Below are positions 12,990-25,960 of a DNA stretch of 64,000 bases, piece by piece. How positions within the stretch are numbered: position 1 is the first letter of the stretch; each line of letters starts with the position of its first letter. Below the pieces are notes generated by a model. That model saw only the letters and a list, made by a program, of their open reading frames with translations, was not told the DNA's origin and searched no databases. The translations under genes were made by a program, and so were the position numbers. This stretch comes from Nelumbo lutea (Eukaryota > Streptophyta > Magnoliopsida > Proteales > Nelumbonaceae), in NCBI GenBank assembly GCA_022828595.1, contig JAKGHH010000001.1, forward strand, positions 213,479,848-213,543,847, given 5' to 3'.

Positions 12990-13645
12990 CTAGAATTCTA
13001 CCACTTAATTCATTTCCATAGGCTGTAAAAAACTTTCAAATTGGATAGGTTGGCCACCCATTTAGGGATAAAACCATTCAATCTATTTCCAGAAATTTGG
13101 AGATCATGTAAACCTTTCAGATTCTAAAGGTCATCGGGTATTCCTCCAATAAGAAAGTTATTGGAGAGGTTTAGTGACCAAAGGTTTCTGATGCTTCCTA
13201 ACTTAGGGGGAATCAAGCTTCCAAACTTATTCCACTATAAGTCAAGAAACTCAAGCTAGGATAGATTCTCAAAGCTCTGAGGGATTGGTCCATTAAAGTT
13301 ATTGTAATAAAGGTCAAGCCACATTAAAGCTTTCAACACAGAGGCTAAACTTATGTTACCTTGGAGCTCAATGTGAGAAAGATTAAGCATTTCCAGTAAA
13401 GACCTGTTCGAGCTATAGTTATAGTGTACGCCTGCCCAAGTGCAGTAATCCAATTCATTAGTAGCCCATCTAGGTACTGAGAGCTCTTCCTTAAGTGCCA
13501 ACATTGTTGATCGATCATCCTTTTGTGCATCCACCAACTTGGTTCTATACAGAAACCCAAGCAGGAAAAGAGAAAACCATGGAGAAAATGCGGGTTCCCC
13601 TCCTTGTAAACAATCAAAATGATCATATATTTCAGTTAATACCAA
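12990..13645 (-). pseudogene. PXC3: PXC3-like LRR receptor kinase pseudogene (N-terminal part)
   Basis: On the minus strand a hydrophobic leader (FSLFLLGFL) is followed by an LRR N-terminal cap (LALKEELSVPRWATNELDYCTWAGVHYN) and several leucine-rich repeats (LNLSHIELQGNISLASVLKA, LDLYYNNFNGPIPQSFENLS, LNLSNNFLIGGIPDDL, LQISGNRLNGFIPKWVANLS). The cap is most like the PXC3 / At2g41820 group of receptor-like kinases, plasma-membrane proteins related to TDR/PXY. In-frame stops occur after FENLS, after FLDL and after PDDL, and a frameshift follows near 13030. The rest of the ectodomain, the membrane helix and the kinase are absent. An (AT)n(AG)n microsatellite lies just upstream at about 13670-13698. 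Confidence 0.8.
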
Positions 13646-13698
13646 AAAATTATTGAAAATGCTAAAATTTTAATATATATATATAGAGAGAGAGAGAG

Positions 13699-14689
13699 TA
13701 AAAAATGTAAAAAAAGCAAAGAACACATTAGTCATTAGTTATTGAAGGATAATTACAAATAACACATTGGTCATTGATGCGATTATCTATTTCCATATAA
13801 AATAGAACCATTGGTGGTACAAACTTTGCATCTGAACCACCTTCCTCCTGCCTTCTTATTTTACTCCTCACAAACAAACAAAACAAAGTCAAACTGAAGC
13901 AAAAGTAAACCAGAATTTACACAACCCATTTGGACCCCATTCACTTGGTTAAGTGTAGTACCTGTTTCAACTAGAAGTTGTTTTCTTCCAAAATATTGGT
14001 GTTCCCTTCACTTGATAACTAAGACTTGGTCTTTCTTGTATGAATTATTTTGAGCAAAAACCTTATGCTTCTTATATTATATGAGCTTTTTTCAAGCCTT
14101 GACTAGGAGAAATTCACTTAAGTGTCATGTGGTACACATATTCTATATATTTTTTCAACATTCTTTCCTGCATTTCCCAACTGTACTTTAGTTGAATACC
14201 TACTAGGAAGATCCAACATTTAATGTATGCCATATTAATGGAAGCTAGTGGCTTAAATTTTTTCATCTTGTGCTGATGCAAATTCCATCAAGAGTTATTT
14301 TGATCGATTAAGAATTTCTCTTGAGGTCTTTTTGTTTCTTTTCTTTTTCCAAGTGTTAATACTTAATACACAAGTGTATTGGGTTTGTATGGGTGATCGG
14401 GATTCTATTCAGTACATGTGCAAGGAGGCACCAAAAGCAGTCATAGAGCTTGAATATTATGGATTACCATTTTCGAACTGAAGATTGGGAAATATCTCAG
14501 CATGCATTTGGTAGTCAAAGCCTAGACTTTAGAAAAGGTATCAAAATGCAAATTTAGTACAGAATTTTCAATTACATTGCAAATCCCTTCTCTTCTCTTC
14601 TCCCTTCTTTCTTCTTCTCTTCTCTTCTCTTTCTCGTATTTCTGGCCGGCCATACTGTCAAGTCATCCCTCTAAAGTTAATCAAAACCA
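13699..14689. other. Non-coding, nothing recognised
   Basis: AT-rich sequence with a CT-rich tract at 14590-14635 (TCTCTTCTCTTCT). No gene, RNA or transposon end could be supported. Confidence 0.4.
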
Positions 14690-15910
14690 AACACCTTTAT
14701 CTGTGACATTGCAATGACAAGCACTCTTCTGCTGAGAGCATCAACCACTTTGTTTTGTTGTTGGCCTTATGCTTCAAGGAAGAAGTGAACTCCCAGATGT
14801 AGTTGATCCACTTAGCGTATCTCACATTGAGGTGTCTTTGTGAGTTTAGGTGCTTGAGGGACTTATGATCAGAGTAGATGATGAACTCTATAGAAATGAG
14901 ATAGTGGCACCAATGCTTTAGTGCTTTAACAATGGTGAAGAACTCAATATTGTAAGTACTGTAGTTAAGCTAGGGTCCTATTTGCTTCTCACTGAAGTAG
15001 GTAACAAGTCGCTTGAGCTGCATAAGACTGCTTCAAACCCAACCTTGGACACATCGTACTCAAGCTTGAATAGAATATTAAAATTAAGGAGTGTGAGGAC
15101 AGGGGCACTGGCTAGTTTATCCTTGGATCTCGCAAAATGCTCTGCTTGTGTTGCCTTGGTCCTTCAAAACTTCTTCTTGATCTTTATGTAGTCAGTTTGT
15201 GGTAGGGACCATAATGGTGCTGAAGTCATGGATGAATTGCTTGTAGGAGGGGAGTCCATGGAAACTCAGTCTTGTGTAAGTTCTTTGGTGTAGGCCACTC
15301 ATGGATTGTTGCAACTAAGGCTTCAGTCAAATCGAGCTCTAATTGAATAGTTTGGGCTTGAGTTTGATTAGGCTAATTTGAGTTTGATTCTAATTGAGCT
15401 CGAATCAAGTTTGAACCTTAGGGTAAGCTTGATTAGTTATTCGAGCTCGAGTTCGAACCTCAAGGTAAGCAAGCTTGGCTCGATTAACACATACATACAT
15501 ACATAAGTACGTATATATTTTTAGAATAGAAAAATATATTATATAACATATTAGGAAAAATATTTTTATGTAAAATATGTTTTTATATTATATATATAAT
15601 ATAAGAATATACTATACACATTCAACTCTACACATTCACCAAGAGTCGTCTTTCTTTGGAATGAGCAAGGTGGGGACTGCATAGAGATTTAGGCTAGGCT
15701 AGATGTGTTCCTTCTCAAGCAACTCATTGACTTGTTGCTGCAGCCCAAAATGTTCCTAAGGGCTGAGTTTATAATGGGGTTGGTTGGGCATGGGCGCTTG
15801 GGACGAGGTCAACCTGGTGTTGGATGTCTCACAAATGGGGAAAATTGTTTGGTAACTCTTCTGGAAAGAGGTGTGTGTGTACTCACTGATGAGAGATTGA
15901 AGACTCATGA
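14690..15910 (-). mobile_element. Decayed Ty3/gypsy pol (RT and RNase H)
   Basis: Minus-strand translation of 14960-14700 gives EFFTIVKALKHWCHYL and IIYSDHKSLKHLNSQRHLN, the RNase H block of Ty3/gypsy elements. Positions 15910-15640 give PICETSNTRLTSSQAP, PNQPHYKLSP, QQQVNELLEKEHI and PTLLIPKKDDSW, the entry into RT. Between them, about 15290-15640, sits AT-rich sequence with repeated TCGAGCTC-type motifs, probably an insertion. Many stops are present and no LTRs or ends were found. Confidence 0.7.
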
Positions 15911-16743
15911 GGATCACAGGGGCTAGTGATTTGAATGGTGCTTCTGAGGTGGACCTAGGCACACAAGTGAGGTGCATTTTAAGGTATGTGCCTTGCCTAG
16001 CTTCTAGGCACAACACTTTCAAAAGCCGGATGCCTCCAAACCCCATTGACCAAACCCATCAAGACAAGCCCAAACAAGCTTTGAAAACCCACCCCATATT
16101 TGCTAATGTTGCTCATTCATCGATCTTAATAGAAGTGATTTTTAAAAGATGATTGAAGTTATAAAATCTTTTTTTTGTACAAATGAAAAATTTAAGACCC
16201 TGATATAGACTTGTTTAGGCTTGCCTCAAGGGGCTTGCTACAAAGGTGGTTGCATAATGCTTAACATCTGTTAGTGGAAATTTTTTTTTAGTATAACTTC
16301 TCACATAACATAATTCACCCAATTAGACTAATAACTGGGTCTTTTTTTGTTATTTGAGTAAGCCCCATTCAGGAAATCATGTAGATATTTCCTTAATTAC
16401 ATCTCTGCTAGGGGCAGAGAAAACCTTTGATTCTGATTAGTACAAATGAATAGACTAAACTAAGTATCATTTTTCTACAGAGTTTTCCTTTGAAAATTCT
16501 GGTATATATTCCCTCTTTGTTTGAGAGAAAACCAGCAAATAAATAAACAAACTTTTTATACATAACAAGTAAATAGGTATTATAAATAGTCATATTTCAT
16601 CAATAAGGCTGCAAATGGCCTTTAAATTGTGGTTATGTGCATTTATCATGGTGTGAGGAACCATAATCAACCAAATTTCATGAACAAGGTTGTAGATGGT
16701 TTTTCCCCTCACACATAGGTTAATAGGTTATGAGAAACCATAG

Positions 16744-17127
16744 TGATAGGCCCTCGACTACCCATTTGGGCCCATCACAGGTGACCCAGGCCCAAGACAT
16801 GCAGCAGCCAGAGCCAGGCCAAGCACGAGAGAAGCACTCGATCTCCCATGTGCAACCTCCATTGAGGTTTGTTTACGTGAGGAGGCCACATCCCTCCATT
16901 TAGTTAGCCGTCTCAGTCAAGCCATGTGCAGGAGAGGTTGAAGAGAGAGTATAAGTATTGTATTACCTCACTGATTCTGGGCATGAAAAATGAAACCCTA
17001 CTGATCTCCTCCATCTCTCCTCTCTTCTTCCTTTCTCTTCTATTTCTCCTCTACTCTACTCTGTTTTCAGGAGGGTGATCTCCCTCAAACCAGCTCAGGT
17101 TTTCAGAATATTGAAGTGATCTTATCA
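16744..17127 (+). repeat. 5' LTR of chromovirus
   Basis: A 384-bp LTR with TG...CA ends. It differs from the 376-bp 3' copy by scattered substitutions and small indels in the CT-rich stretch (16980-17060). Confidence 0.9.
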
Positions 17128-17128
17128 A

Positions 17129-17141
17129 TTGGTATCAGAGC
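17129..17141 (+). other. Primer-binding site (initiator tRNA-Met)
   Basis: TTGGTATCAGAGC starts one base after the 5' LTR. It contains the standard plant PBS complementary to the initiator tRNA-Met 3' end. Confidence 0.9.
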
Positions 17142-17299
17142 TTTAGCATTGATGACTAATACGAGATCCACTGCAGTAGATGATTGTGTTGATCGAATTG
17201 AAGTAGAAGTCCATCGAACCACATCAGAACTGAAGGACATCAAGGAGACCTTGTTGGCACTGGTGGGGTAGTTTGAGCGACTATCCACACCCATGGCGA

Positions 17300-18716
17300 G
17301 GAACGGAAGGGAATTGATGCAGTCTTAATGCAGAATGGGCAACCATTGGCTTTCTTCAGCCGAGCTCTATCAGCCCAGGCCCAATCCAAGTCCACAAATG
17401 AGAAAGAGTTGATGGAGATTACCTTAGCAGTACACAAATGGAGGGCATACCTTCTGGGAAGGAGATTTACGGTGTGAGCCGATCACTGAAGCATTAAACA
17501 CTTATTGGAGCAGAGAATTCTCAGCCCAGAACAGCAAAAATGGGCCTACAAACTTCTGGGTTACAATTTTCATATTGAATATAAACCTAGACCTTCAAAT
17601 GCAGTTGCAGATGCACTATCTAGGGTAGAAGATTTCCAGTTGATGGGCCTGTCTAAGCCCAATTATCCTTTGTATGTCCTCATCCAGCAGGAGGCACAAT
17701 CAGATCCAGAACTCAGCCGGATCCAATCCCAATGGAGCAAGGATCCCACTTTAGCGCCAGGGTATTCCGTAACTGGTACTACACTCTTCTATAAAGGTCG
17801 TGTGGTAGTAGCCAGCAAATTAGAGTATCAGAAGGAGTTGCTCAAGCTATTTCATGACTCGGCTATAGGTGGGCATTCTGGGTTTCTCAGAACCTACAAG
17901 AGGATAGCGAGCCATTACTATTGGAGGGGAATGAGACGCATGGTTCAGAGTAATGTGGCATGTTGTGACGTATGCCAGCAGCACAAGTATAGCATCCAGT
18001 CTCCTGCAGGTCTACTTCAGCCCTTACCCATTCCAAAATGAGTATGAGAAGACATTACCATGGATTTTATTACCGGGTTGCTTAAATCAGCAGGGAAGTC
18101 AGTGATCCTGGTGATTGTGAACCGCCTGAGCAAATATGCTCATTTCTTGGCTCTACCACAGCCGTGCACAGCTTCCACAGTGGCTCAAGCTTATGTCCAG
18201 GAGGTAGCCAAATTGCACGGCACTCCGAACTCTATCTTGACCCACAGAGACCCCCTCTTTATGAGCAAATTCTGGGATTCTTATTATTCTTCTGAAGGGG
18301 TACATATGCTTCACACCACCAGCTACCACTCCCAGACAGATGGGCAGTCCGAGGTGGTCAATCATTGCCTTGAAACTTACTTGCGTTGCTTCATCGAGGA
18401 GAAGCCCAAACAGTGGGCTTATTGGCTGCCATGGGCCGAATATTGGTATTACATCACATACCAAGCTTCAGCAGAGACCAGTCCATTTAAAATAGTTTAT
18501 GGGAGAGATCCTCCAGCTGTGCTTCCTTACGAGAAGGGGACTTCTACAGTGGTTGAGGTAGAAGACCAGTTATTGAACAGAGATGAGATTTTGAGATCCC
18601 TCAATCTGCATTTGCAGAGAGCCCATCAGCGCATGAAGTTATCCTATGACCGCAGTCACCGGGAGCTTGAATTTGCAGTGGGGGATTGGGTCTACTTAAG
18701 ACTCCAGCCTTACTGA
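17300..18716 (+). pseudogene. Chromovirus pol remnant: RNase H and integrase
   Basis: The order is RNase H (NEKELMEITLAVHKWRAYLLG, EYKPRPSNAVADALSR), the integrase H2C2 zinc finger (HDSAIGGHSG, then CCDVCQQHK), and the integrase core (MDFITGLLKSAGKSVILVIVNRLSKYAHF, HRDPLFMSKFWDSYY, HSQTDGQSEVVNHCLETYLR). In the core the usual second Asp context SDRD reads THRD. Stops occur near 17477 and 17488, at 18040-18048 (two TGA) and at 18714. Most fit C-to-T or G-to-A change of Arg CGA, Gln CAG or Trp TGG. It cannot encode a working polyprotein. Confidence 0.85.
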
Positions 18717-18934
18717 CAAGCTTCGGTAGCCTGACGGTTTGGCAGAAGCTAGCTCCTAAGTATTTCGGCCCATTCATGGTTATTGAATGAGTAGGGCAGG
18801 TAGTTTACAAACTGGAGCTTCCTATTTCCTTGAAGTTACACCCAGTTTTTCCTGTCAACATGCTGAAACCATGTCTAAGTCCTACCACTAAGGTCAGCCC
18901 AGCCCTCCTATAGTTCACGGAAGACGGGGACATA

Positions 18935-19174
18935 TTGATTGAGCCTCAACAAATCAGAAATATAAGGTGGGTCAAAATGGGCAAGAAATCACACAAACAA
19001 GCCCTGGTCGTGTGGAAGTACTTGCCACCAGAAGATGCCACATGGGAGGACTATGACAAACTGCAAGACCTATATCCTCACATCAACCTTGAGGACAAGG
19101 TGTTTCTTGAAGAGGGTGGGACTGATAGGCCCTCGACTACCCATTCGGGCCCATCACAGGTGACCCAGGCCTAA
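18935..19174 (+). pseudogene. Integrase C-terminal chromodomain
   Basis: The peptide reads IRWVKMGKKSHKQALVVWKYLPPEDATWEDYDKLQDLYPHINLEDKV. The VVWKYLPPEDATWED block is the chromodomain at the integrase C-terminus of chromoviruses, thought to steer integration to particular chromatin. The frame runs a few codons into the 3' LTR. Upstream (18717-18934) the integrase C-terminus is broken by several TGA and TAG stops. Confidence 0.85.
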
Positions 19175-19498
19175 GACATGTAGCAGCCAGAGCCAGGCCA
19201 AGCACGAGAGAAGCACTCGATCTCCCATGTGCAACCTCCACTGAGGTTTGTTTACGTGAGGAGGCCACGTCCCTCCAGTTAGTTAGCCGTCTCAATCAAG
19301 CCATGTACAGGAGAGACTGAAGAGAGAGTGTAAGTATTGTATTACCTCACCTATTCTAGGCATGAAAAATGAAACCCTACTGATCTCCATCTCTCCTCCT
19401 CTCTTCCTTTCTCTTCTTCTTCTCCTCTACTCTGTTTTCAGGAGGGTGAGCTCCCTCGAACCATCTTAGGTTTTCAGAATGCCAAAGTGATCTTATCA
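19123..19498 (+). repeat. 3' LTR of chromovirus
   Basis: A direct repeat of 16744-17127, preceded by a purine-rich tract (GAAGAGGGTGGGAC at 19109-19122) that would be the polypurine tract. Confidence 0.9.
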
Positions 19499-19503
19499 CA
19501 TAA

Positions 19504-19880
19504 TCGGCCAAGTTTCATGAACAAGGCTGTAGATGGTTGTCTCCCTCAGATATGATTAAAACGTGACAGGGAGAAGAAGAGAAAAAAAAGGAAATAATAA
19601 CAAAGAAGGAAAGTGTGTGAAAGGAGTATAAGTAAAGACATAAGTCTAATAGAGGAAGTTGTAGGAGTATCGTAATGAAGAGGTGGAGAAGGAATATTGC
19701 AATCCCTAACTTCTTCTTTCTCCTCTTCTCCCTTTTCTTCTTTCTCCTTTGGTTTTTCTCTTGTTGCTGTAAATTCTATCAACTGAATAGAATTAGCCAA
19801 CAAAAAGGCATTAGCCCCTTCTCCTTGTAGGAGAGGGGTTTATATAGAGGAGGGAGGTGGTTAAGTAACTCCCCACTCCT
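19504..19880 (-). other. Possible LTR or promoter-like segment, minus strand
   Basis: On the minus strand a TATA-like CTCTATATAAACCCC lies near 19835-19849. It is followed by a pyrimidine/purine-rich leader, as in plant LTR R-U5 regions. No matching second LTR was found, so this is only a suggestion. Confidence 0.25.
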
Positions 19881-19884
19881 CTTT

Positions 19885-20200
19885 TCTTAGAGTGCCAAGT
19901 GACACCCCACTTAAAATGGGTTAAGGAGGGAAAAGAAAACTCTTCCTTCCTAAGGTGACAAGTGTCCCCCCACTTAAAGTGGGTTAAGGAGGGAGAAGAA
20001 AACTCTCTCCCCTAGGATGACATGTGTCCGCCCACTTAAAGTGGTTAGAGGAGGGAAAATAACTCTCTCCCCTAGGGTGACATGTGCTCCCCCACTTCAA
20101 GTGGTTAAATGTGGGAAAATAAATCCTTCTTCCTAGGGTGACATGTGCCCCCCCACTTAAGGTGGTTAGAGGATGGAAAATAACTCTCTCCCTTCTGGGG
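19885..20200. repeat. Minisatellite, about five units of 61-64 bp
   Basis: Units begin with GGGTGACATGTGYCC-like sequence at about 19890, 19951, 20016, 20078 and 20139, each continuing CCCACTTAAAGTGGTTAGAG and GGGAAAATAACTCTC. They are imperfect but clearly in register; a partial sixth unit (GGGGTGCTAG) ends at about 20207. Confidence 0.85.
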
Positions 20201-20214
20201 TGCTAGAAAACTAC

Positions 20215-21240
20215 TACAAATGACCAGGTCTTTTCCAAGTCGTCATCCATAAACTCAACATTCTCTACTTCAAATGGAGGGTCATCATGCTGAGGATTTT
20301 CATTATCATACATAACCCGCTTCAACTTGTAGTTTTTGGCAGTATGTTCGACCTCGTTGCACTTGAAGCATCAGACACCCTTGCGAGTCTGATCTCATTG
20401 GTGGTCTGAGTGACGATGTTGCTCCTTGAGTTGGTGGGGCCAGGGCTACAGGTTTGCTGTTTTGCAAGGTCAAGGGTGTAGTGGGCTTAAGAGGTCATTT
20501 GGCCCACAACTTCTTTATTCTCTGTGCAACTTGTTTAGCATCAAAGATGGAGTAGATGTGTGAGGCCACTAAAAGCTGCTGCCTTAGAGTAAGCTCGAGT
20601 CCTTCAATGTATTTGGCAACAGTGGTTTCCTTGGGTTCTTGGAGACTCATCCGGGTCAAGAGTAACTAGAACAAAAAGGTGTACTCGTTAACTGACTTTT
20701 TTCCTTGTCACAGGGACTGTAGTTGGATGAATAGGTTTTAGTGGTAATTAGGGGGAAGAAACTCTCTTTCATCTTAAACTGCATGGCTTCCTAGGTCCTA
20801 ACCTTGGGCTTACCCTATTGGTGTCGGTTCTACCCCAGGCTGTCCCACCAAGCAAGGGCCTGTCCCCGTAGCTTAAGGGGTACGAGGGGAACTTTCTTAT
20901 CCTCAAGAACTATCTTATAATCAGAAAACTTCTTGTCATTGCGTAACTAGCCAATGAAGTCCTTAGGATGTACCATACTTGCAAACTCAGCGATTTCACA
21001 CTTGATTCCACCATCCTAGTGTTGAACCAGGGGTGTTTCAATGGCTGCATGACGTCAAGATGACAATGCTCTCATTTCGGTAACTCACAAGTGAACAATG
21101 TCAAAGCTTCGTCATACTTATCCAAATGGGATCTACGAGGTGAGCTGGATAGGGAAGGAAGTAGGGATAGGTGAGCATTTCGGGAATCCTCCTATCATAG
21201 AGGACAACCAACGGTACTGTGGCCTCCACACCTAGATGCC
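20215..21240 (-). pseudogene. Ty3/gypsy gag remnant with zinc knuckle
   Basis: On the minus strand 20400-20220 reads CFKCNEVEHTAKNYKLKRV after a basic stretch. This is a degenerate retroviral-type zinc knuckle followed by an acidic tail (NENPQHDDPPFEVENVEFMDDD). Upstream lie gag-like helices broken by stops. A primer-binding site at 21243-21257 supports the orientation. No protease or RT follows on the left, so the element is deleted after gag. Confidence 0.65.
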
Positions 21241-21242
21241 AT

Positions 21243-21257
21243 TAGCTCTGATACTAG
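21243..21257 (-). other. Degenerate primer-binding site of gag remnant
   Basis: The plus strand reads TAGCTCTGATACTAG, the complement of CTAGTATCAGAGCTA, one change from the usual TGGTATCAGAGC. An LTR end TGTGGCCAGTAG... follows on the right and is interrupted at 21419 by solo LTR2. Confidence 0.6.
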
Positions 21258-21418
21258 ATGGTGTGGCCAGTAGTCCCTAAATGAAGTCTCTCAGAGGACA
21301 ACCAACGGTAGTGCAAACACTACAACAGTCAAATACTGAAGCAATGGGACAACGCTTTCCTCTAGGTTTTGCAACTCAACGAGGATAGTGACCTTAGTCT
21401 CCACACACGTAGGAGGTG

Positions 21419-23367
21419 TGTTAGACAGTTTTGTATGCCCTTAGCTTCAATCAAAATTGATGTACTTTATGAGTTTATTGTAAATGAATAAAAGTACATA
21501 TTTGATTCATGTTCCCTTGGTATGTTTCTGTGTAATACCCTTAAACTGGACACTTATTGAGACTCGTGTTAGTTTAGAATGTTCACAGCCAGTGGGTCGG
21601 TCTGGGGAGACCTATCTTGACAAGGCTGACACTGTGGTGCCACCAAGTCGGTTGGGGTGGCTTGTCTCAGCTACCAGGGTGAGACCCTAGGCACATACAG
21701 TGTGGGATTAATTGAATCTTTGAACTGGACCAGATTTCCAGTATTGCCCTGGACCTTGGAGATTGATGGGCAAAACTGGAAAGTTACACCCGACCCCTAG
21801 ACTCGATAATGATGCTGCACTAGGTGTCGGATCGGGCTGTCTTTGATGTACCAATCAGTGAGATCCTTAGCGGGGGTCAAAACCTGGGTATGTTGGGACA
21901 ATCCGAGAATTCATCTGAGTGGGTGATCATAGTGACAGGATCAGCCCCTTTGTCGGACAAAGGTAATGATCGGGGATGCACTCTCACTGTTGGAAACCAA
22001 GACTACCGGCAGCCGATTTCAACCGTTGAGATTTGTTTTGCAAAGTATATTTTATATGAGATATAAAAGTATATATATTATGGTTTCTAAAATGTTTGCA
22101 AAAGGGTTTTAATTCCCGGGATCCATATAAGTGGAGAGTGCAACACTGTTCCTTGCAGCCGAGGGAGAGGTCCTCTCTTGTCGGGCAGTGTATGATCATT
22201 ATGGGCTGAGAGGTTAAGTGTAAGACCATTGAGGATAATACCTGATGGGCTAATCTTGCATCTACCCACAGTCCCTGTGTGTTACAAGGTGGCTTGGCCC
22301 AGGGACCACTTAGGGTAAGTGTTGGGCCCATAGAGCCCATTCGATGGGTTTCAAGGGGTGCACTGTCTTAACAGTGTATTCGACCAGGCCTTGTAACAAA
22401 GGCTGGGCCAAACCCATGTGGCTGATGTGTAGATCAATGCTTGGGTCCCACGCCATACAAGGAAGCCCAACTGGGCAGCAGTTAGGAAGGTTAAGTGAGC
22501 ACATAAGCTTAATGGGCCTAAAGCCCATTTCGAACTGGGCTATTAATTTAGTTAATTAAAGGGGCGAATTCTGAGATGGATTAGCAGTTAGGATAGGGTC
22601 TTCATCCTATCCACTCAGAGAGTCCAGATCTGAATGTGATTCAGATCTAGAAACCTTCTAATAAGGTTAGGATAAAGCTAATCTAATCTGCAGATAAGAT
22701 AAGGGTTTATCCTTATCACTGGAAAAGAAGGCTGATCCAAATATGATTTGGATAAGCACCTCCTAATGGGACTAGGAGCTGATCTTTTCAAGTTAACAAA
22801 AGGAAGGAGGGGGGCGGCAGCCTTGAGAGAACAAGAAATACATCAGATCCTCTTTAGTGCTGAAATCAAGAAGAGAGAATTCTGCACCCTGCGAATACTC
22901 TCTTGCCGCCTCCCTGATCTTGCCGCCCTGTTTCCCAGTTCGATCTCCAGCTGTGGGAGAAGTCAAGATTGGATCTTGACATCAATTCTTTGAGAAAGGA
23001 TTGAAAAGGAAGCTGTGCTCACGTTCCATCCTACTGTTTCTTGAGAAGGACAGAGTTCTTGGGGAAGAACACTGCTGATTCTGCTCCATCCTGCACTGCG
23101 CCATCTTCAGTGGGAGCAATCTTTGGATCCTTCCTTGGGCGTGAACACCTTTGTTGGGAGATATTGCTTCTCCGTATCAGGTATCATTCTCTCCCATTCC
23201 TTTTGGTTCAGATCTGGTTCAGTTTAAGGTTCAAGATTTATCCTTGAAAATGTGATTTTCTAAATAGGGAATGTGATTCCCAGTTGAAGGGAGAGAAAAA
23301 AATTTTGAAGTTCGCCCCTTATTCCGCATTCTTTGGGCGTCCATGTGATGGATCTCTCAACCCTTCA
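21419..23367 (+). mobile_element. Solo LTR2 (TG...CA, TSD AGGTG)
   Basis: A 1949-bp unit from TGTTAGACAG to CAACCCTTCA, in opposite orientation to the copy at 916-2869 and very similar to it throughout. AGGTG flanks it exactly at 21414-21418 and 23368-23372. No internal retrotransposon sequence adjoins it. It lies in what appears to be the LTR of the gag remnant to its left. Confidence 0.93.
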
Positions 23368-23372
23368 AGGTG

Positions 23373-24499
23373 CTAAGGGTATGATCTTTGTGGCTCTATA
23401 ACAAGTCAACAAGAGAGTAAGGAAAGAGATGATACAAACTTAGCAAAAAGCTTGTCGTGAAACAGGCATGGTGGCTTGTTAGGAAGGCGATACAGCTTCT
23501 CCAGTGAGGCGATCTCACAAAGTGGGAAGGTTGTTGTTGAGTTGGGCCTAGTTGTTTTTTATTCTTATTTTAAGCTATTTAGTTAGGAAGTTGTTGGGCT
23601 TTAGGCCCGTTAGTTTATGTTTTTAAGTTGTGACTGTTCAGCTACATTAGTAGCCGCCCTACTAAGGGTATCCTCGTAATATCTCATCCTTTGAGTTAAG
23701 TATAAATATAATGAGGGGTTGGCGGCTAGGGTTAATTCAAGAATCCTGGTTGACTCCCTACTCTTTTCTCTCTCTTTTTTCTTCTCTACTACTGAAATCT
23801 TTATCTTCCTCCCCTTTTCCTTTCACAAGAAATTCAACTACATCTACAATCAGTGATTTCTACTGTTATGAAACAGGCACCACTTGAAGTCTTGCGTATG
23901 TGATCTCACAACATCATAGGGTGGGTTCTTGGCCTCACTGGGTTGAGTCTCGCCCCTTGCAATCTTATGGGGCTCACACTTGTTTTCCTGGGTCTCATGA
24001 AATGCGACCTCACTTCCATCCTGGCATAGCTTGACTTTTGACCTAGGAGTCTGTAATCTCACTGGCTGCATTATCATCCAAGCAATGTACCAATTGCCTT
24101 AAAAATCTGAGCCAAATAAAGTGATGTGCCAAATAACACCAGTTGTTCAAACAATATATGGAATAAACCCAAAATATCTAGGCTATCAAAGAGGTACCCT
24201 AAGAGCAAAGAATTAATCTAAACCATCCAAGCCCAAGGTTTCAATTGATTTTGGCCATTCAAGTAAAGAACCAAAATTTCTAAATGACCTAAGCCAAATA
24301 AAGTGATCTACAAAATATGTCAATTATCTGGAGCATCAAAATAGCCTCCTAATATCATTCAATTGATCTCAGCAATCCAAATTATGTAGCAATAATTTAG
24401 TCTATCCAAATAAGGTACTGAATCAACATAGATACCAAGATTTCAACTAATACATGCTATCCAAATAATGTATCAAATCAACCCAAAAATCAAGGCATC

Positions 24500-24500
<1 letters not shown>
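23373..24500 (+). other. LTR-like promoter region, then reductase-intron-like sequence
   Basis: Positions 23373-23870 carry a TATA-like AAGTATAAATATAATG at 23699-23714 and a CT-rich leader (23757-23825), the look of an LTR in plus orientation. The string TGAAACAGGCA occurs at 23458 and 23868 and may mark its ends. Positions 24080-24500 hold loosely repeated AT-rich motifs (CCAAATAAAGTGATGTGCC, ATCCAAATAATGTA) that probably belong to the intron ahead of the reductase exon. Confidence 0.35.

Positions 24501-25960
<1,460 letters not shown>

Larger units (their letters stand above)
16744..19498 (+). mobile_element. Internally deleted Ty3/gypsy chromovirus with two LTRs
   Basis: LTRs at 16744-17127 and 19123-19498 are direct repeats beginning TGATAGGCCCTCGACTACCC and ending TGATCTTATCA. 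Flanks are CATAG (16739-16743) and CATAA (19499-19503), a 5-bp target duplication with one change. A primer-binding site follows the 5' LTR. The internal 2 kb jumps near 17300 from the start of gag (MTNTRSTAVDDCVDRIE) straight into RNase H (AVLMQNGQPLAFFSRALS), so most of gag, protease and RT is deleted. A chromodomain closes pol, placing it among chromoviruses, perhaps Reina-like from its small LTRs. Confidence 0.92.
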
